Below, piece after piece: positions 40,833 through 47,918 of a stretch of 47,918 nucleotides of DNA. Made by a program: the position numbers and the translations under genes. Every line of letters starts with the position of its first letter. Position 1 is the stretch's first letter. The DNA is from CAZDYP01 sp964509505 (lineage in GTDB: Bacteria; Chloroflexota; Anaerolineae; JACRMK01), in contig CAZDYP010000013.1 in assembly GCA_964509505.1 (NCBI GenBank), positions 1 through 47,918 on the forward strand, given 5' to 3'. The notes beneath the pieces are model-generated. The model ran no database searches and had not been told where the DNA came from. It saw only the letters and a program-made list of their open reading frames with translations.

Positions 40833-42191
40833 ATGTACGAAGACCCACTGTATCACGTGCATAAAAACGATGTGGACGAGCTGGTGTGGCTCGCCAATTT
40901 TGGCGATCCCAGCGAGCGCCGCATGAACCAATGGCTCGTTTGGGAACTGGCGCAATACGAAGGCGTGCGTCCGTGGTCTATTCAAGACCTCTACATGGCG
41001 CGTGGCCGCGGCGCAGCGCCGAACAATTTCACGGTGCCTGCGATGAATCTGCGGACGCTGACCTATGACATGGCGCGGGCGATCTTCCGCGCGGCGCTCA
41101 AGCTCGACGTTGGCGCAATGATTTTCGAGATTGCGCGCAGCGAGATTGGCTACACCGAGCAACGTCCCGCCGAATACGTCAGCTCGGTCTTGGGCGCGGC
41201 GGTGAAGGAAGGCTATCGAGGTCCCGTGTTCATTCAGGGCGACCACTTCCAAGTCAACGGCAAAAAATTCTTGGCGGGCGGCGCCGAGCGTGAAAAAGAA
41301 TTGAAGGCGTTGCGTGATTTGACGGCGGAAGCCATTGAAGCAGGCTTCTACAACATTGACGTTGACACCTCGACGCTCGTGGACTTGAAGCAGACGACGC
41401 ATCTTGAACAACAACGCAACAATTTCGAGCAGTGCGTCGCGCTCACCCAATTCATTCGCAGCATTCAGCCAAAGAAGTTGATGGTTTCGGTGGGCGGCGA
41501 GATTGGCGAAGTCGGCAAGCAGAACTCGAATGAACACGAGTTGCGCGCGTTCATGGAGGGCTTCAAGCAAGTCGGCGGCGAGCTCGTAGGCATCAGCAAA
41601 ATCTCGATTCAAACCGGCACGTCGCACGGCGGCGTCGTTTTGCCCGATGGCACGCTGGCGCAAGTGGCCATTGACTTCGACACGCTCAGGCAGCTGGGCG
41701 CGATTGCCCGTGCGGATTATCACATCGCGGGCGCGGTGCAGCACGGCGCTTCGACCTTGCCCGCCGAGGCGTTCGGCAAATTCGCGGAGTGCGGCGCCTG
41801 CGAAGTTCATCTTGCCACCGAATTTCAGAACATGATCTTCGAGTCACCTGCTATGCCCAAAGCATTGAAAACTGAGATGTATGCGTGGCTCGACAAAAAT
41901 GCGGCGGACGAGCGCGGCCCCAACGATACAGCCGAACAGTTCTATTACAAGACGCGCAAGAAGGCGCTCGGACCGTTCAAGAAAGAGTTGTGGAAGTTGC
42001 CGCCCGAAACCGACGACCAAATTCGTGACGCGCTGCAAGCGAAATTCGAGTTCTTGTTCCAGCGCTTGAACGTCGTCAACACGTATGGGATGGTGCAGCA
42101 GGTTGTGCAGACAGCGAAGCTGCACCGCGAGCAACCGCAAGGCGCGGTGATGGCGAAAGCGAAAGAGGATGTGAAGGGCTTGGCGGATTGA
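40833..42191 (+). CDS. Class II fructose-bisphosphate aldolase-like protein
   Basis: A 452-residue protein, longer than ordinary class II aldolases (about 300-360). Metal and phosphate elements are FIQGDHFQVN (Asp/His), NIDVDTSTLVD, SVGGEIGEVG (Glu), SIQTGTSHGG and IAGAVQHGASTLP (His and phosphate loop). This supports a (beta/alpha)8 zinc-dependent ketose-bisphosphate aldolase or related enzyme. AGGAG upstream supports the ATG. It probably makes its own short transcript or follows the YfhO gene after 38 bp. Its last codons meet the DUF4058 remnant. Confidence 0.78.
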   Translation: MYEDPLYHVHKNDVDELVWLANFGDPSERRMNQWLVWELAQYEGVRPWSIQDLYMARGRGAAPNNFTVPAMNLRTLTYDMARAIFRAALKLDVGAMIFEIARSEIGYTEQRPAEYVSSVLGAAVKEGYRGPVFIQGDHFQVNGKKFLAGGAEREKELKALRDLTAEAIEAGFYNIDVDTSTLVDLKQTTHLEQQRNNFEQCVALTQFIRSIQPKKLMVSVGGEIGEVGKQNSNEHELRAFMEGFKQVGGELVGISKISIQTGTSHGGVVLPDGTLAQVAIDFDTLRQLGAIARADYHIAGAVQHGASTLPAEAFGKFAECGACEVHLATEFQNMIFESPAMPKALKTEMYAWLDKNAADERGPNDTAEQFYYKTRKKALGPFKKELWKLPPETDDQIRDALQAKFEFLFQRLNVVNTYGMVQQVVQTAKLHREQPQGAVMAKAKEDVKGLAD

Positions 42192-42567
42192 TACTATATG
42201 ACCAGTTGCAACAAAAACGCAGCGACTTACGGCGCGTGGGCGTCCACAGCCTGGAGATTGATTGGTTGCGCGCAGCACACCGTCTGACGCTGCGACGCCC
42301 ATTGCCCAACGCGCCTTATTTCATCTTTCTCAGTCGCGCGGCGCAACCTGAGCGTGTCGAGGTGTGGCCCCTTCAACTGACGCAACCGATTCCTATCGTG
42401 CCTGTGCCATTACGCGCACCCGATGCGGATGTGCCGTTGGATCTGAGCGCAGCGATTCGTAACATCTACGACCATGCGTACTATCAGCTGCAAATTGATT
42501 ATACTCAGCCGCCACCCAAGCCCGCTGTATCGCCTGCTGAGCTTAAAAGGATTGAATCGCCTGCGCG
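42188..42567 (+). pseudogene. DUF4058-family remnant (C-terminal part)
   Basis: The frame shows QLQQKRSDLRRVGVHSLEID, RPLPNAPYFIFLSRA, PVPLRAPDADVPLDLSAAI, YYQLQIDYTQPPP, the classic second half of DUF4058 proteins, which are usually 200-260 residues. The N-terminal half is missing; the sequence begins straight after the aldolase stop. The frame then stays open through a terminator hairpin to 42703 without similarity. It is a truncated relic, with no clear start codon. DUF4058 proteins are of unknown function and common in Chloroflexota and cyanobacteria. Confidence 0.75.
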
Positions 42568-42591
42568 CTTCTCATTAAGGTTCAGACCACG

Positions 42592-42630
42592 AGCAATCCG
42601 CTTTCTCGTTGAAAGCGGGTTGTTCTTTTT
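42592..42630 (+). terminator. Rho-independent terminator
   Basis: AGCAATCCGCTTTC (42592-42605) pairs with GAAAGCGGGTTGTT (42611-42624) around a five-base loop, followed by TTCTTTTT. It lies downstream of the DUF4058 remnant and about 57 bases before the GNAT gene. Confidence 0.78.
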
Positions 42631-42686
42631 CGTTTGCGGCATGAGCGCATCAGTCACTGACATTTTTCTGGTTGTTGATGACGGTT

Positions 42687-43304
42687 ATGCAAATTCAAAT
42701 TAGTTCTGTGAAGGCTGAAGAAGTGGAGGCGGTAGCGGCGCTGCATCAGTTGGTGCTAGGCACGACGCTCAACGCGCAATTAGGGGTAGGACATCTGCGA
42801 CGTTTGTACCGCGGCTTGCTCATTTCAAAATATGGCATCGCGTTGTGCGCGCGCGACATGGCTAAGGCAGCAACGCCTGTGGTGGGGTTCGTCAGCGGCA
42901 CCGACGATGCCGATGCGCTGCAAAGCGAGTTGATGCGCACGCCCGGCACACGCATTCTCTTGAGCTTGGCTTGGGGTTTGCTGCGTCGCCCTTGGTTATT
43001 GCAAAAGTTGTTCATTCAGTGGCGCATCAATCGCCCCGTCATCTATCAAGCTCAAATGGTCACCGCCTCGCTGCTCACGATGGGCGTGCATCCGACAATT
43101 TCGCGGCGCGGCGTCGGACGCCAATTGGTGCATACGTTGATGGATGAATTGCGACAGCGCGGCGTCAAACATTTTCATCTCAATACAAAAAACCAAAACA
43201 CGGGCGCGCGTGAATTTTATCGCGCGCTCGGCGGACAGCTCTGGCGCTCGTGGCAGGGCAATGATATTTACTTGTTTGTGCTTGACCAACAGCGTGAAAC
43301 GTGA
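42687..43304 (+). CDS. GNAT-family N-acetyltransferase
   Basis: A 205-residue GNAT protein. The acetyl-CoA-binding core is LLTMGVHPTISRRGVGRQLVHTLMDELRQRG (landmarks VHPTISRRGVGRQL), then HLNTKNQNTGAREFYRALGG, as in motif A/B of the fold. The substrate is unknown. The start is uncertain: the ATG at 42687 begins MQIQISSVKAEEV, while two earlier starts exist at 42672 and 42678. Its 3' end overlaps the 3' end of the convergent nucleosidase gene by 37 bases, and its last codons (QQRET) come from a GTGAAACGTG word. Confidence 0.82.
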   Translation: MQIQISSVKAEEVEAVAALHQLVLGTTLNAQLGVGHLRRLYRGLLISKYGIALCARDMAKAATPVVGFVSGTDDADALQSELMRTPGTRILLSLAWGLLRRPWLLQKLFIQWRINRPVIYQAQMVTASLLTMGVHPTISRRGVGRQLVHTLMDELRQRGVKHFHLNTKNQNTGAREFYRALGGQLWRSWQGNDIYLFVLDQQRET

Positions 43305-44005
43305 AGCGTGTTTGTTTCTGATCCCAGTGTTCTCACACATTCGATGACCACTTGCGCCACTGCCGCGGCGACAGGGTTGATGTGTTTCCGAAATGAACGC
43401 GTCTCTTGTTGGTCTGCTTTGTCGGTCAGACCGCGAATCACGGCGAATGGCACGCGATTCATGTTACACACCAGTCCAATCGCCGCGCCCTCCATCTCGA
43501 CCGCATCCGCATGAAATTTTCGCCACAGGTGTCGCCGCAGCTCTCCATTGGCTACTACCACGTCCCCCGTGATGATGTTCCCCAGTTTGATACGCGACAC
43601 GAATCCTGCACGCTCTCCTGCTTTCACCAATCGCTTGGATAGGCGCGCATCGGTCCTAATCCATTCATGCCCCGCGCCCAACATCCGCAACTTCTTCACC
43701 AGCTGATAATCGTGCTGCGTCACGCGTTGCGCCACGATGAGGTCGCCCACCTCATGCGCGGGGTTGATCGCGCCCGCCGAGCCGAAACCAATGACCGCTT
43801 CGATGGAGTGATGGTCAATGAGCGATTGCAAGATGGCGGCGGCGCGCACCTTGCCGATGCCCATTTCGGCAATCAGCGTGTCGTGCGCGCCGAGGCTTGT
43901 CTGATAACAATTGCCGAGTTGTGTGTTGGAAAGTTTGCGCGCGTGTGTTGCGCGCACGAGGGGCGCAAGTTCTTGCGTGAGTGCGCCGATGAGCGCGATG
44001 GTCAT
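43268..44005 (-). CDS. mtnN: 5'-methylthioadenosine/S-adenosylhomocysteine nucleosidase
   Basis: A 245-residue MTA/SAH nucleosidase-type protein. Landmarks are IALIGALTQELAPL at the start, EMGIGKVRAAAILQSLI, IGFGSAGAINP, AVEMEGAAIGLVC (catalytic/ribose Glu) and FAVIRGLTDKAD in place of the usual RxxSD (Asp retained). It would split MTA or SAH to adenine and the thioribose, feeding methionine recycling. It is the only minus-strand gene in the right half and has no operon partner. The last 15 residues (LHVSRCWSSTNK) are outside the family core and overlap the GNAT gene. Confidence 0.88.
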   Translation of the reverse strand: MTIALIGALTQELAPLVRATHARKLSNTQLGNCYQTSLGAHDTLIAEMGIGKVRAAAILQSLIDHHSIEAVIGFGSAGAINPAHEVGDLIVAQRVTQHDYQLVKKLRMLGAGHEWIRTDARLSKRLVKAGERAGFVSRIKLGNIITGDVVVANGELRRHLWRKFHADAVEMEGAAIGLVCNMNRVPFAVIRGLTDKADQQETRSFRKHINPVAAAVAQVVIECVRTLGSETNTLHVSRCWSSTNK

Positions 44006-44105
44006 GCTATATCTCCTAGCGAAATGCGTGTGAATGGCGAATATGCGCCACAGTTATAAAATCATTTCTGGGTTTTTCCTAATCGCGGTTCCGCGCCGCG
44101 CTTCG

Positions 44106-44114
44106 TGTTATAAT
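44106..44114 (+). promoter_or_regulatory. Putative extended -10 promoter (TGTTATAAT) for ggt
   Basis: TGT-TATAAT at 44106-44114 matches the extended -10 pattern. No clear -35 is seen. It lies 79 bases before the ggt start, in the divergent gap with mtnN. Confidence 0.55.
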
Positions 44115-44192
44115 ACCGCTATCGTAGGCAGACCAGATGAGTACGTTACATGAAAAATGGTCGTGCCTTATCCAACCGTGAAAGGGTTTCTC

Positions 44193-45710
44193 ATGAGCAA
44201 CACGCATCTCTCCGGCGAGCGCTTTCCCTCGCGCCGCTCGGTCATCGCCTCGAAGAACGGCATCGTCGCAACCTCGCAACCGTTAGCTAGCATGGCCGGC
44301 TTGCGTATTTTGATGCAAGGCGGCAACGCGTTCGATGCGGCGGTCGCCGCGAGCGCGGCGATGAACGTCACCGAGCCGATGAGCAACGGCATCGGCGGCG
44401 ATATGTTTGCGTTAAACTACATCGCGCAGACGAAACAGGTCACCGCCTTGAATGGCAGTGGGCGTGCGCCGCTCAAGACCAGCCTCAAGTGGTTTGAGGA
44501 TAGGGGCATCAAGGAGATGCCGCAGTTTGGCATCATGTCCGTCACGGTGCCGGGCACGGTGGATGGCTGGGCAACATTGTTAGACGCCCATGGGACGATG
44601 ACGTTGGGACAAGTGTTGCAACCCGCAATTGAGTTGGCTATGGAAGGCTTTCCGGTGGCCGAAGGCACGGCGCGCGGCTGGCAAGCGGTGGGTGCGCGCA
44701 TCAAAGATTGTCCCGCTGCGCTGAAGACCTATTGGCCCCATGGGCGCGCGCCACGCGCAGGCGAAATTTTTCGCAATCCCAATTTGGCGAAATCGTTCCG
44801 TATCATCGCAGAGCAAGGACGTGATGGTTACTATCTCGGCGAGATAGCCGAGAAGATCGTGAAATGTTCCGATGAGTATGGNNNNNNNNNNNNNNNNNNN
44901 NNNNNNNNNNNNNNNNNNNNNNNNNNNNNNNNNNNNNNNNNNNNNNNNNNNNNNNNNNNNNNNNNNNNNNNNNNNNNNNNNTATGTGGCAGACCCGCGCA
45001 TGGCGGAGGTGCCAATCCACGAAATGTTGTCTGATGATTACGCCTGCGCGCGCGCGAAGCTGATTGACAGGCGACGCGCGTCGCCTGAAGCTTTGCATGG
45101 CGATCCATTGAATGGCAGCGACACCGAATATCATTCGGTGATTGACCAGTGGGGTAATGCGTGTTCATTCATCTGCTCGAACTACATGGGCATTGGCTCG
45201 GGGCTCGTCGCGGGTGACACGGGCATCGCCTTGCAGAATCGCGGCGCATTGTTCACGCTTGACGCAAAACATCGTAACGTCATCGCACCCTACAAGCGCC
45301 CCTATCACACGATCATTCCGTGCATGGCGGTGCCTATTGAAGACCCTTCGGGTTTTGGAAACCCAAAGGGTCTCCCGTACCGCGTCGTGTCGTTTGGCGT
45401 GATGGGCGGCTTCATGCAACCCCAAGGTCATTTGCAAGTCTTCAACAACTTCGCGCATTTCGGCCTCAATCCGCAAGAGGCATTGGATGCGCCGCGTGTG
45501 CGCGTGGACGGCGGCGCGAAAGTTGCGATTGAACCCGGCGTTGCCGCCAAGGTGCGCGACGAACTGAGCGCGCGTGGTCATGACCTCAGCGTAACGGACT
45601 GGTGGAGCGCAGGCTTCGGGCGCGGGCAAGTGGTCGCGGTGGACGCGGAGAGCGGCGCGATTCTCGCGGGTAGTGAGCCAAGAGCGGATGGGTGCGCGGT
45701 AGGGTGGTAG
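44193..45710 (+). CDS. ggt: Gamma-glutamyltransferase (Ntn-hydrolase), interrupted by an assembly gap
   Basis: A GGT-family protein with MVASxPL-like NGIVATSQPLASMAGLRI, GGNAFDAAVAASAAMNVTEP, NGIGGDMFAL and NGSGRAP in the large-subunit part. After the gap follow the autoprocessing/catalytic Thr in GSDTEYHSVIDQWGNACSF, SGLVAGDTGIALQNRG and SFGVMGGFMQPQGHLQV. It would transfer or hydrolyse gamma-glutamyl groups; no signal peptide is seen, so a cytoplasmic GGT-like hydrolase/acylase is likely. About 80 residues expected at the gap are missing from the assembly. EDPSGFGNPKGL is encoded by an in-frame palindrome (45341-45373). AAAGGG six bases upstream supports the ATG at 44193. Confidence 0.85.
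   Translation: MSNTHLSGERFPSRRSVIASKNGIVATSQPLASMAGLRILMQGGNAFDAAVAASAAMNVTEPMSNGIGGDMFALNYIAQTKQVTALNGSGRAPLKTSLKWFEDRGIKEMPQFGIMSVTVPGTVDGWATLLDAHGTMTLGQVLQPAIELAMEGFPVAEGTARGWQAVGARIKDCPAALKTYWPHGRAPRAGEIFRNPNLAKSFRIIAEQGRDGYYLGEIAEKIVKCSDEYXXXXXXXXXXXXXXXXXXXXXXXXXXXXXXXXXXYVADPRMAEVPIHEMLSDDYACARAKLIDRRRASPEALHGDPLNGSDTEYHSVIDQWGNACSFICSNYMGIGSGLVAGDTGIALQNRGALFTLDAKHRNVIAPYKRPYHTIIPCMAVPIEDPSGFGNPKGLPYRVVSFGVMGGFMQPQGHLQVFNNFAHFGLNPQEALDAPRVRVDGGAKVAIEPGVAAKVRDELSARGHDLSVTDWWSAGFGRGQVVAVDAESGAILAGSEPRADGCAVGW
44882..44981. other. Assembly gap of 100 N inside ggt
   Basis: Exactly 100 undetermined bases. The family comparison suggests that about 240 bases are missing between EYG and YVADPRM, so the gap length is a placeholder. 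Confidence 0.97.
45068..45087. repeat. Perfect 20-bp palindrome inside ggt
   Basis: CAGGCGACGCGCGTCGCCTG is its own reverse complement. It encodes RRRAS at a position where relatives have a similar short Asp-x-x-Arg-Ala stretch. Confidence 0.6.
45341..45373. repeat. Palindromic element inserted in frame in ggt
   Basis: Arms AGACCCTTCGGGTTT (45341-45355) and AAACCCAAAGGGTCT (45359-45373) pair with one mismatch across a 3-base loop. The 33-bp length adds eleven codons. Confidence 0.75.
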
Positions 45711-45718
45711 CTTTATGA

Positions 45719-45937
45719 GTGTGCCGCTCGTGGTCGTGTGAGCATTGCGCGAATTCGCTTGAAATCAAAAATCCTGAATCACGCTACGCTTGCTATTGGA
45801 CAAATCCCGAATCTTACAAGCGCATTGCATCGCGCAATATACGCCGACGTGAAATTAGCTGGATGGAAAAAGAAGTGGAGCAATACGAAAGTCTGAAACG
45901 TCGTGTTGAGATATTGAACGAGCCAATGCCTGATTAG
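45719..45937 (+). CDS. Possible small hypothetical protein or gene remnant
   Basis: A 72-residue open frame starting at a GTG nine bases past the ggt stop. The first part overlaps an ATCAAAAATC-type word (EIKNPES). The C-terminal half (REISWMEKEVEQYESLKRRVEILNE) looks like an amphipathic helix and could be coding. I do not recognise a family. A degraded gene fragment is equally possible. The rest of the 45711-45995 spacer holds nothing that I can identify. Confidence 0.25.
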   Translation: MCRSWSCEHCANSLEIKNPESRYACYWTNPESYKRIASRNIRRREISWMEKEVEQYESLKRRVEILNEPMPD

Positions 45938-45995
45938 GTGAAGACTGTACTCAAAAAGCAGTTGGACGAGTTGACTTACATCAATCGGAGATTTT

Positions 45996-47528
45996 ATGCC
46001 AACCCAAATCTACCACAACTATATCGGCGGCGAATGGCGCCCCGCCCAGACGAAGCACACGCTGGAAAACCGTAATCCCGCCACAGGCGAGCTGATCGGC
46101 AAGTTCCCTTGCTCCGATGCGAGCGACATTGACGCGGCGGTGCAAGCGGCAAAAGCTGCCTACAAAACCTGGAGCGCGTTTCCCGCGCCGCGCCGCGCCG
46201 AGTTGCTCTACGAATTCGGCGCGCGTTTGATGCGGCGCAAAGAAGCTTTCTCCCGCGACATGACCCGCGAGATGGGCAAGGTCATCAAAGAAGCGCGCGG
46301 CGATGTGCAGGAAGCGATTGACATGTCCTTCCTCATCGCGGGCGAAGGGCGACGCTTGTATGGCCTCACGACGCCGAGCGAGATGCCCAACAAGTTTGCG
46401 ATGTGCGTGCGAATGCCTGTCGGTATCGTCGGCATCATTACGCCGTGGAACTTCCCGATGGCAGTGCCGTCGTGGAAGCTCATTCCCGCGTTGGTGTGCG
46501 GCAACACTGTCGTGTGGAAGCCCGCTGAAGATACGCCCTTGACAGCCGTGAACTTCGTGAAGCTACTGGAAGAAGTTGGCATTCCTGCGGGCGTCATCAA
46601 TCTGGTGAGCGGCGATGGTCCCAATGCGGGCGCGCCATTGGTTGAGCATCCCGATGTGAACATGATTTCATTCACAGGCTCGACCTCGGTTGGCACACAG
46701 ATTGGCAGCATCGGCGGCAAACATAACAAGCGCGTCTCGCTTGAGATGGGCGGCAAGAACCCGCTCATCATCATGGACGACGCCGACCTCGAACTAGCTG
46801 TCGAGGGTTGTGTGTGGGGCGCCTTCGGTACGAGCGGGCAGCGCTGCACAGCGACCTCGCGCATCATCGTCCACGAAAACGTCTATGACGATTTCCTGTC
46901 ACGGTTCGTCGCACGCACGAAGACGTTGGTCATCGGCGATGGCCTCGATCCCAAAGTCGAAGTCGGTCCCGTCATCAACGCCGCTGCCAAAGCGAAAATT
47001 TTGTCGTACATCGAGATTGGCAAGCAAGAGGGCGCGAAGCTGCTGACGGGCGGCTATGCGTTGGAGAAAGGCGCGCACAAGAAGGGGCACTTCATCGCGC
47101 CGACGATTTTCGCGGATGTGGATCGTCGCATGAGAATCGCGTGCGAGGAAATCTTCGGGCCTGTCGCGTCGGTTGTGCCTGTCAAGAGTTTTGAGGAAGC
47201 GATTGACATCGCCAATGAGACGGAGTATGGTCTCTCGTCTTCGATTTACACGCGAGACGTGAACAAGGCGTTTGCGGCGATGCGCGACCTCTACACAGGC
47301 ATCGTCTATGTGAACGCGCCGACGATTGGCGCAGAGACGCACTTGCCCTTTGGCGGCACGAAAGGCACAGGCAACGGACACCGCGAGGGCGGCCCGATGG
47401 GCTGCATTGACGCGTTCACCGAATGGAAGTCGCTCTACATAGATTACAGCGGGCGGTTGCAGAAGGCGCAGATTGACGAGGTGAAGATTGAGGGGAAGAA
47501 AGAAGAAAGAAGAAAGAGTAAAAAGTAA
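45996..47528 (+). CDS. NAD(P)-dependent aldehyde dehydrogenase
   Basis: A 510-residue aldehyde dehydrogenase. It has YIGGEWRPA, GIITPWNFPMAVPSWKLIPAL (cofactor site), SFTGSTSVGTQIG, the general-base Glu in SLEMGGKNPL, the catalytic Cys in GTSGQRCTATSR and EEIFGPVASVVPV. PFGGTKGTGNGHREGG near the end resembles semialdehyde dehydrogenases (ALDH7-like), but specificity is unresolved. It converts an aldehyde to the acid. The last residues (KKEERRKSKK) lie past the family end and are encoded by an AAGAAAGAAG word repeat (47495-47530). It may act on lactaldehyde or similar products of the aldolase. Confidence 0.9.
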   Translation: MPTQIYHNYIGGEWRPAQTKHTLENRNPATGELIGKFPCSDASDIDAAVQAAKAAYKTWSAFPAPRRAELLYEFGARLMRRKEAFSRDMTREMGKVIKEARGDVQEAIDMSFLIAGEGRRLYGLTTPSEMPNKFAMCVRMPVGIVGIITPWNFPMAVPSWKLIPALVCGNTVVWKPAEDTPLTAVNFVKLLEEVGIPAGVINLVSGDGPNAGAPLVEHPDVNMISFTGSTSVGTQIGSIGGKHNKRVSLEMGGKNPLIIMDDADLELAVEGCVWGAFGTSGQRCTATSRIIVHENVYDDFLSRFVARTKTLVIGDGLDPKVEVGPVINAAAKAKILSYIEIGKQEGAKLLTGGYALEKGAHKKGHFIAPTIFADVDRRMRIACEEIFGPVASVVPVKSFEEAIDIANETEYGLSSSIYTRDVNKAFAAMRDLYTGIVYVNAPTIGAETHLPFGGTKGTGNGHREGGPMGCIDAFTEWKSLYIDYSGRLQKAQIDEVKIEGKKEERRKSKK

Positions 47529-47603
47529 GCAGTGAACCCTGTTGACCGTTCACGGAAGGGCGACGCAGCGCTGTAGCCAATATCGAGTTGACGTATCCCG
47601 ATA

Positions 47604-47786
47604 TTGACGAGCAAGGACTCAAGCATGAGTTGCGACGCCTTCAACGATGTGGTTGGCGTGTACCTGATTCAACTGGCTACGCTTGACCATGAATTTCTTA
47701 ATCAGTGGGCAGAGCGTTTGGGAATCACGCAACTACTTGACCAAGTACAACAGGAAGCCGAACGCTTTACCCCGCCGACCAATTAA
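47604..47786 (+). pseudogene. Possible remnant of a nucleotidyltransferase-like gene tail
   Basis: The frame reads VGVYLIQLATLDHEFLNQWAERLGITQLLDQVQQEAERF and stops at 47786. The segment LNQWAERLGITQLLDQVQQEA resembles the C-terminal helix of nucleotidyltransferase-family proteins from memory. A short stretch in another frame upstream (ELTYPDIDEQGLKHELRRL) also looks coding. This pattern suggests a frameshifted relic. The remaining 47787-47918 shows nothing identifiable. Confidence 0.3.
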
Positions 47787-47918
47787 CCAACACTAAAGCG
47801 TCATTCCGCCATCTCTAATTAACGTCAATGGGGGATAAGGTTGCGGGCGATTGAACATCGCGCCTAGAAGTTATCTCAAAAATGGTAGACTGGGGCTCAA
47901 ATCTGATTTGGGAGCGAG

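Overview
The window looks like part of a bacterial chromosome recovered by metagenome assembly: two runs of exactly 100 N (24201-24300 and 44882-44981) are scaffold gaps. The gene content (branched-chain amino-acid-type ABC transporter, split B12 mutase, Thr/Pro-stalk lipoproteins, J-domain/beta-propeller membrane protein, YfhO, Uma2, DUF4058) and the dense short repeats suggest Chloroflexota (Anaerolineae-like). This assignment is an inference; no marker gene or rRNA is present. I see no tRNA, rRNA, CRISPR array or complete transposon, and no dedicated transcription regulator.

Minus-strand half (1-30.8 kb). From its upstream end (30.8 kb) leftwards: indolepyruvate-type 2-oxoacid:ferredoxin oxidoreductase (iorA, iorB); a three-subunit molybdenum hydroxylase of the xanthine oxidase/4-hydroxybenzoyl-CoA reductase type; a family III CoA-transferase; acyl-CoA dehydrogenase; MaoC hydratase; thiolase; the cobalamin subunit of an acyl-CoA mutase; an alpha/beta hydrolase; a truncated flavin reductase next to a RAYT transposase remnant; the mutase catalytic subunit; a DUF6125-like protein; the hydantoinase/carboxylase pair HyuA-HyuB; a complete Liv-type uptake system (substrate lipoprotein, a PEBP-fold lipoprotein, LivH, LivM, LivG, LivF); a V4R-domain protein; an orphan E1-alpha dehydrogenase subunit; and a molybdopterin oxidoreductase with its 4Fe-4S partner, followed by the tail of a formylglycine-generating-enzyme-type protein. 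Together these read as import and CoA-dependent anaerobic breakdown of organic or aromatic acids.

Plus-strand half (31-47.8 kb). A 2-hydroxyacid dehydrogenase, an HpcH/HpaI aldolase, the J-domain/propeller protein, lutA-(Uma2)-lutB-lutC for lactate oxidation, a YfhO membrane protein, a class II aldolase-like protein, a DUF4058 remnant, a GNAT acetyltransferase, a convergent MTA/SAH nucleosidase on the minus strand, a gamma-glutamyltransferase interrupted by an assembly gap, and an aldehyde dehydrogenase.

The most unusual feature is repeat structure. Many gene junctions carry short-word tandem repeats (often 7-bp units) followed by an inverted copy, or compact palindromes. The same kinds of element also sit in frame inside at least six protein genes (hyuB, hyuA, the molybdenum hydroxylase large and FAD subunits, iorA, ggt), where they add low-complexity loops without breaking the frame.
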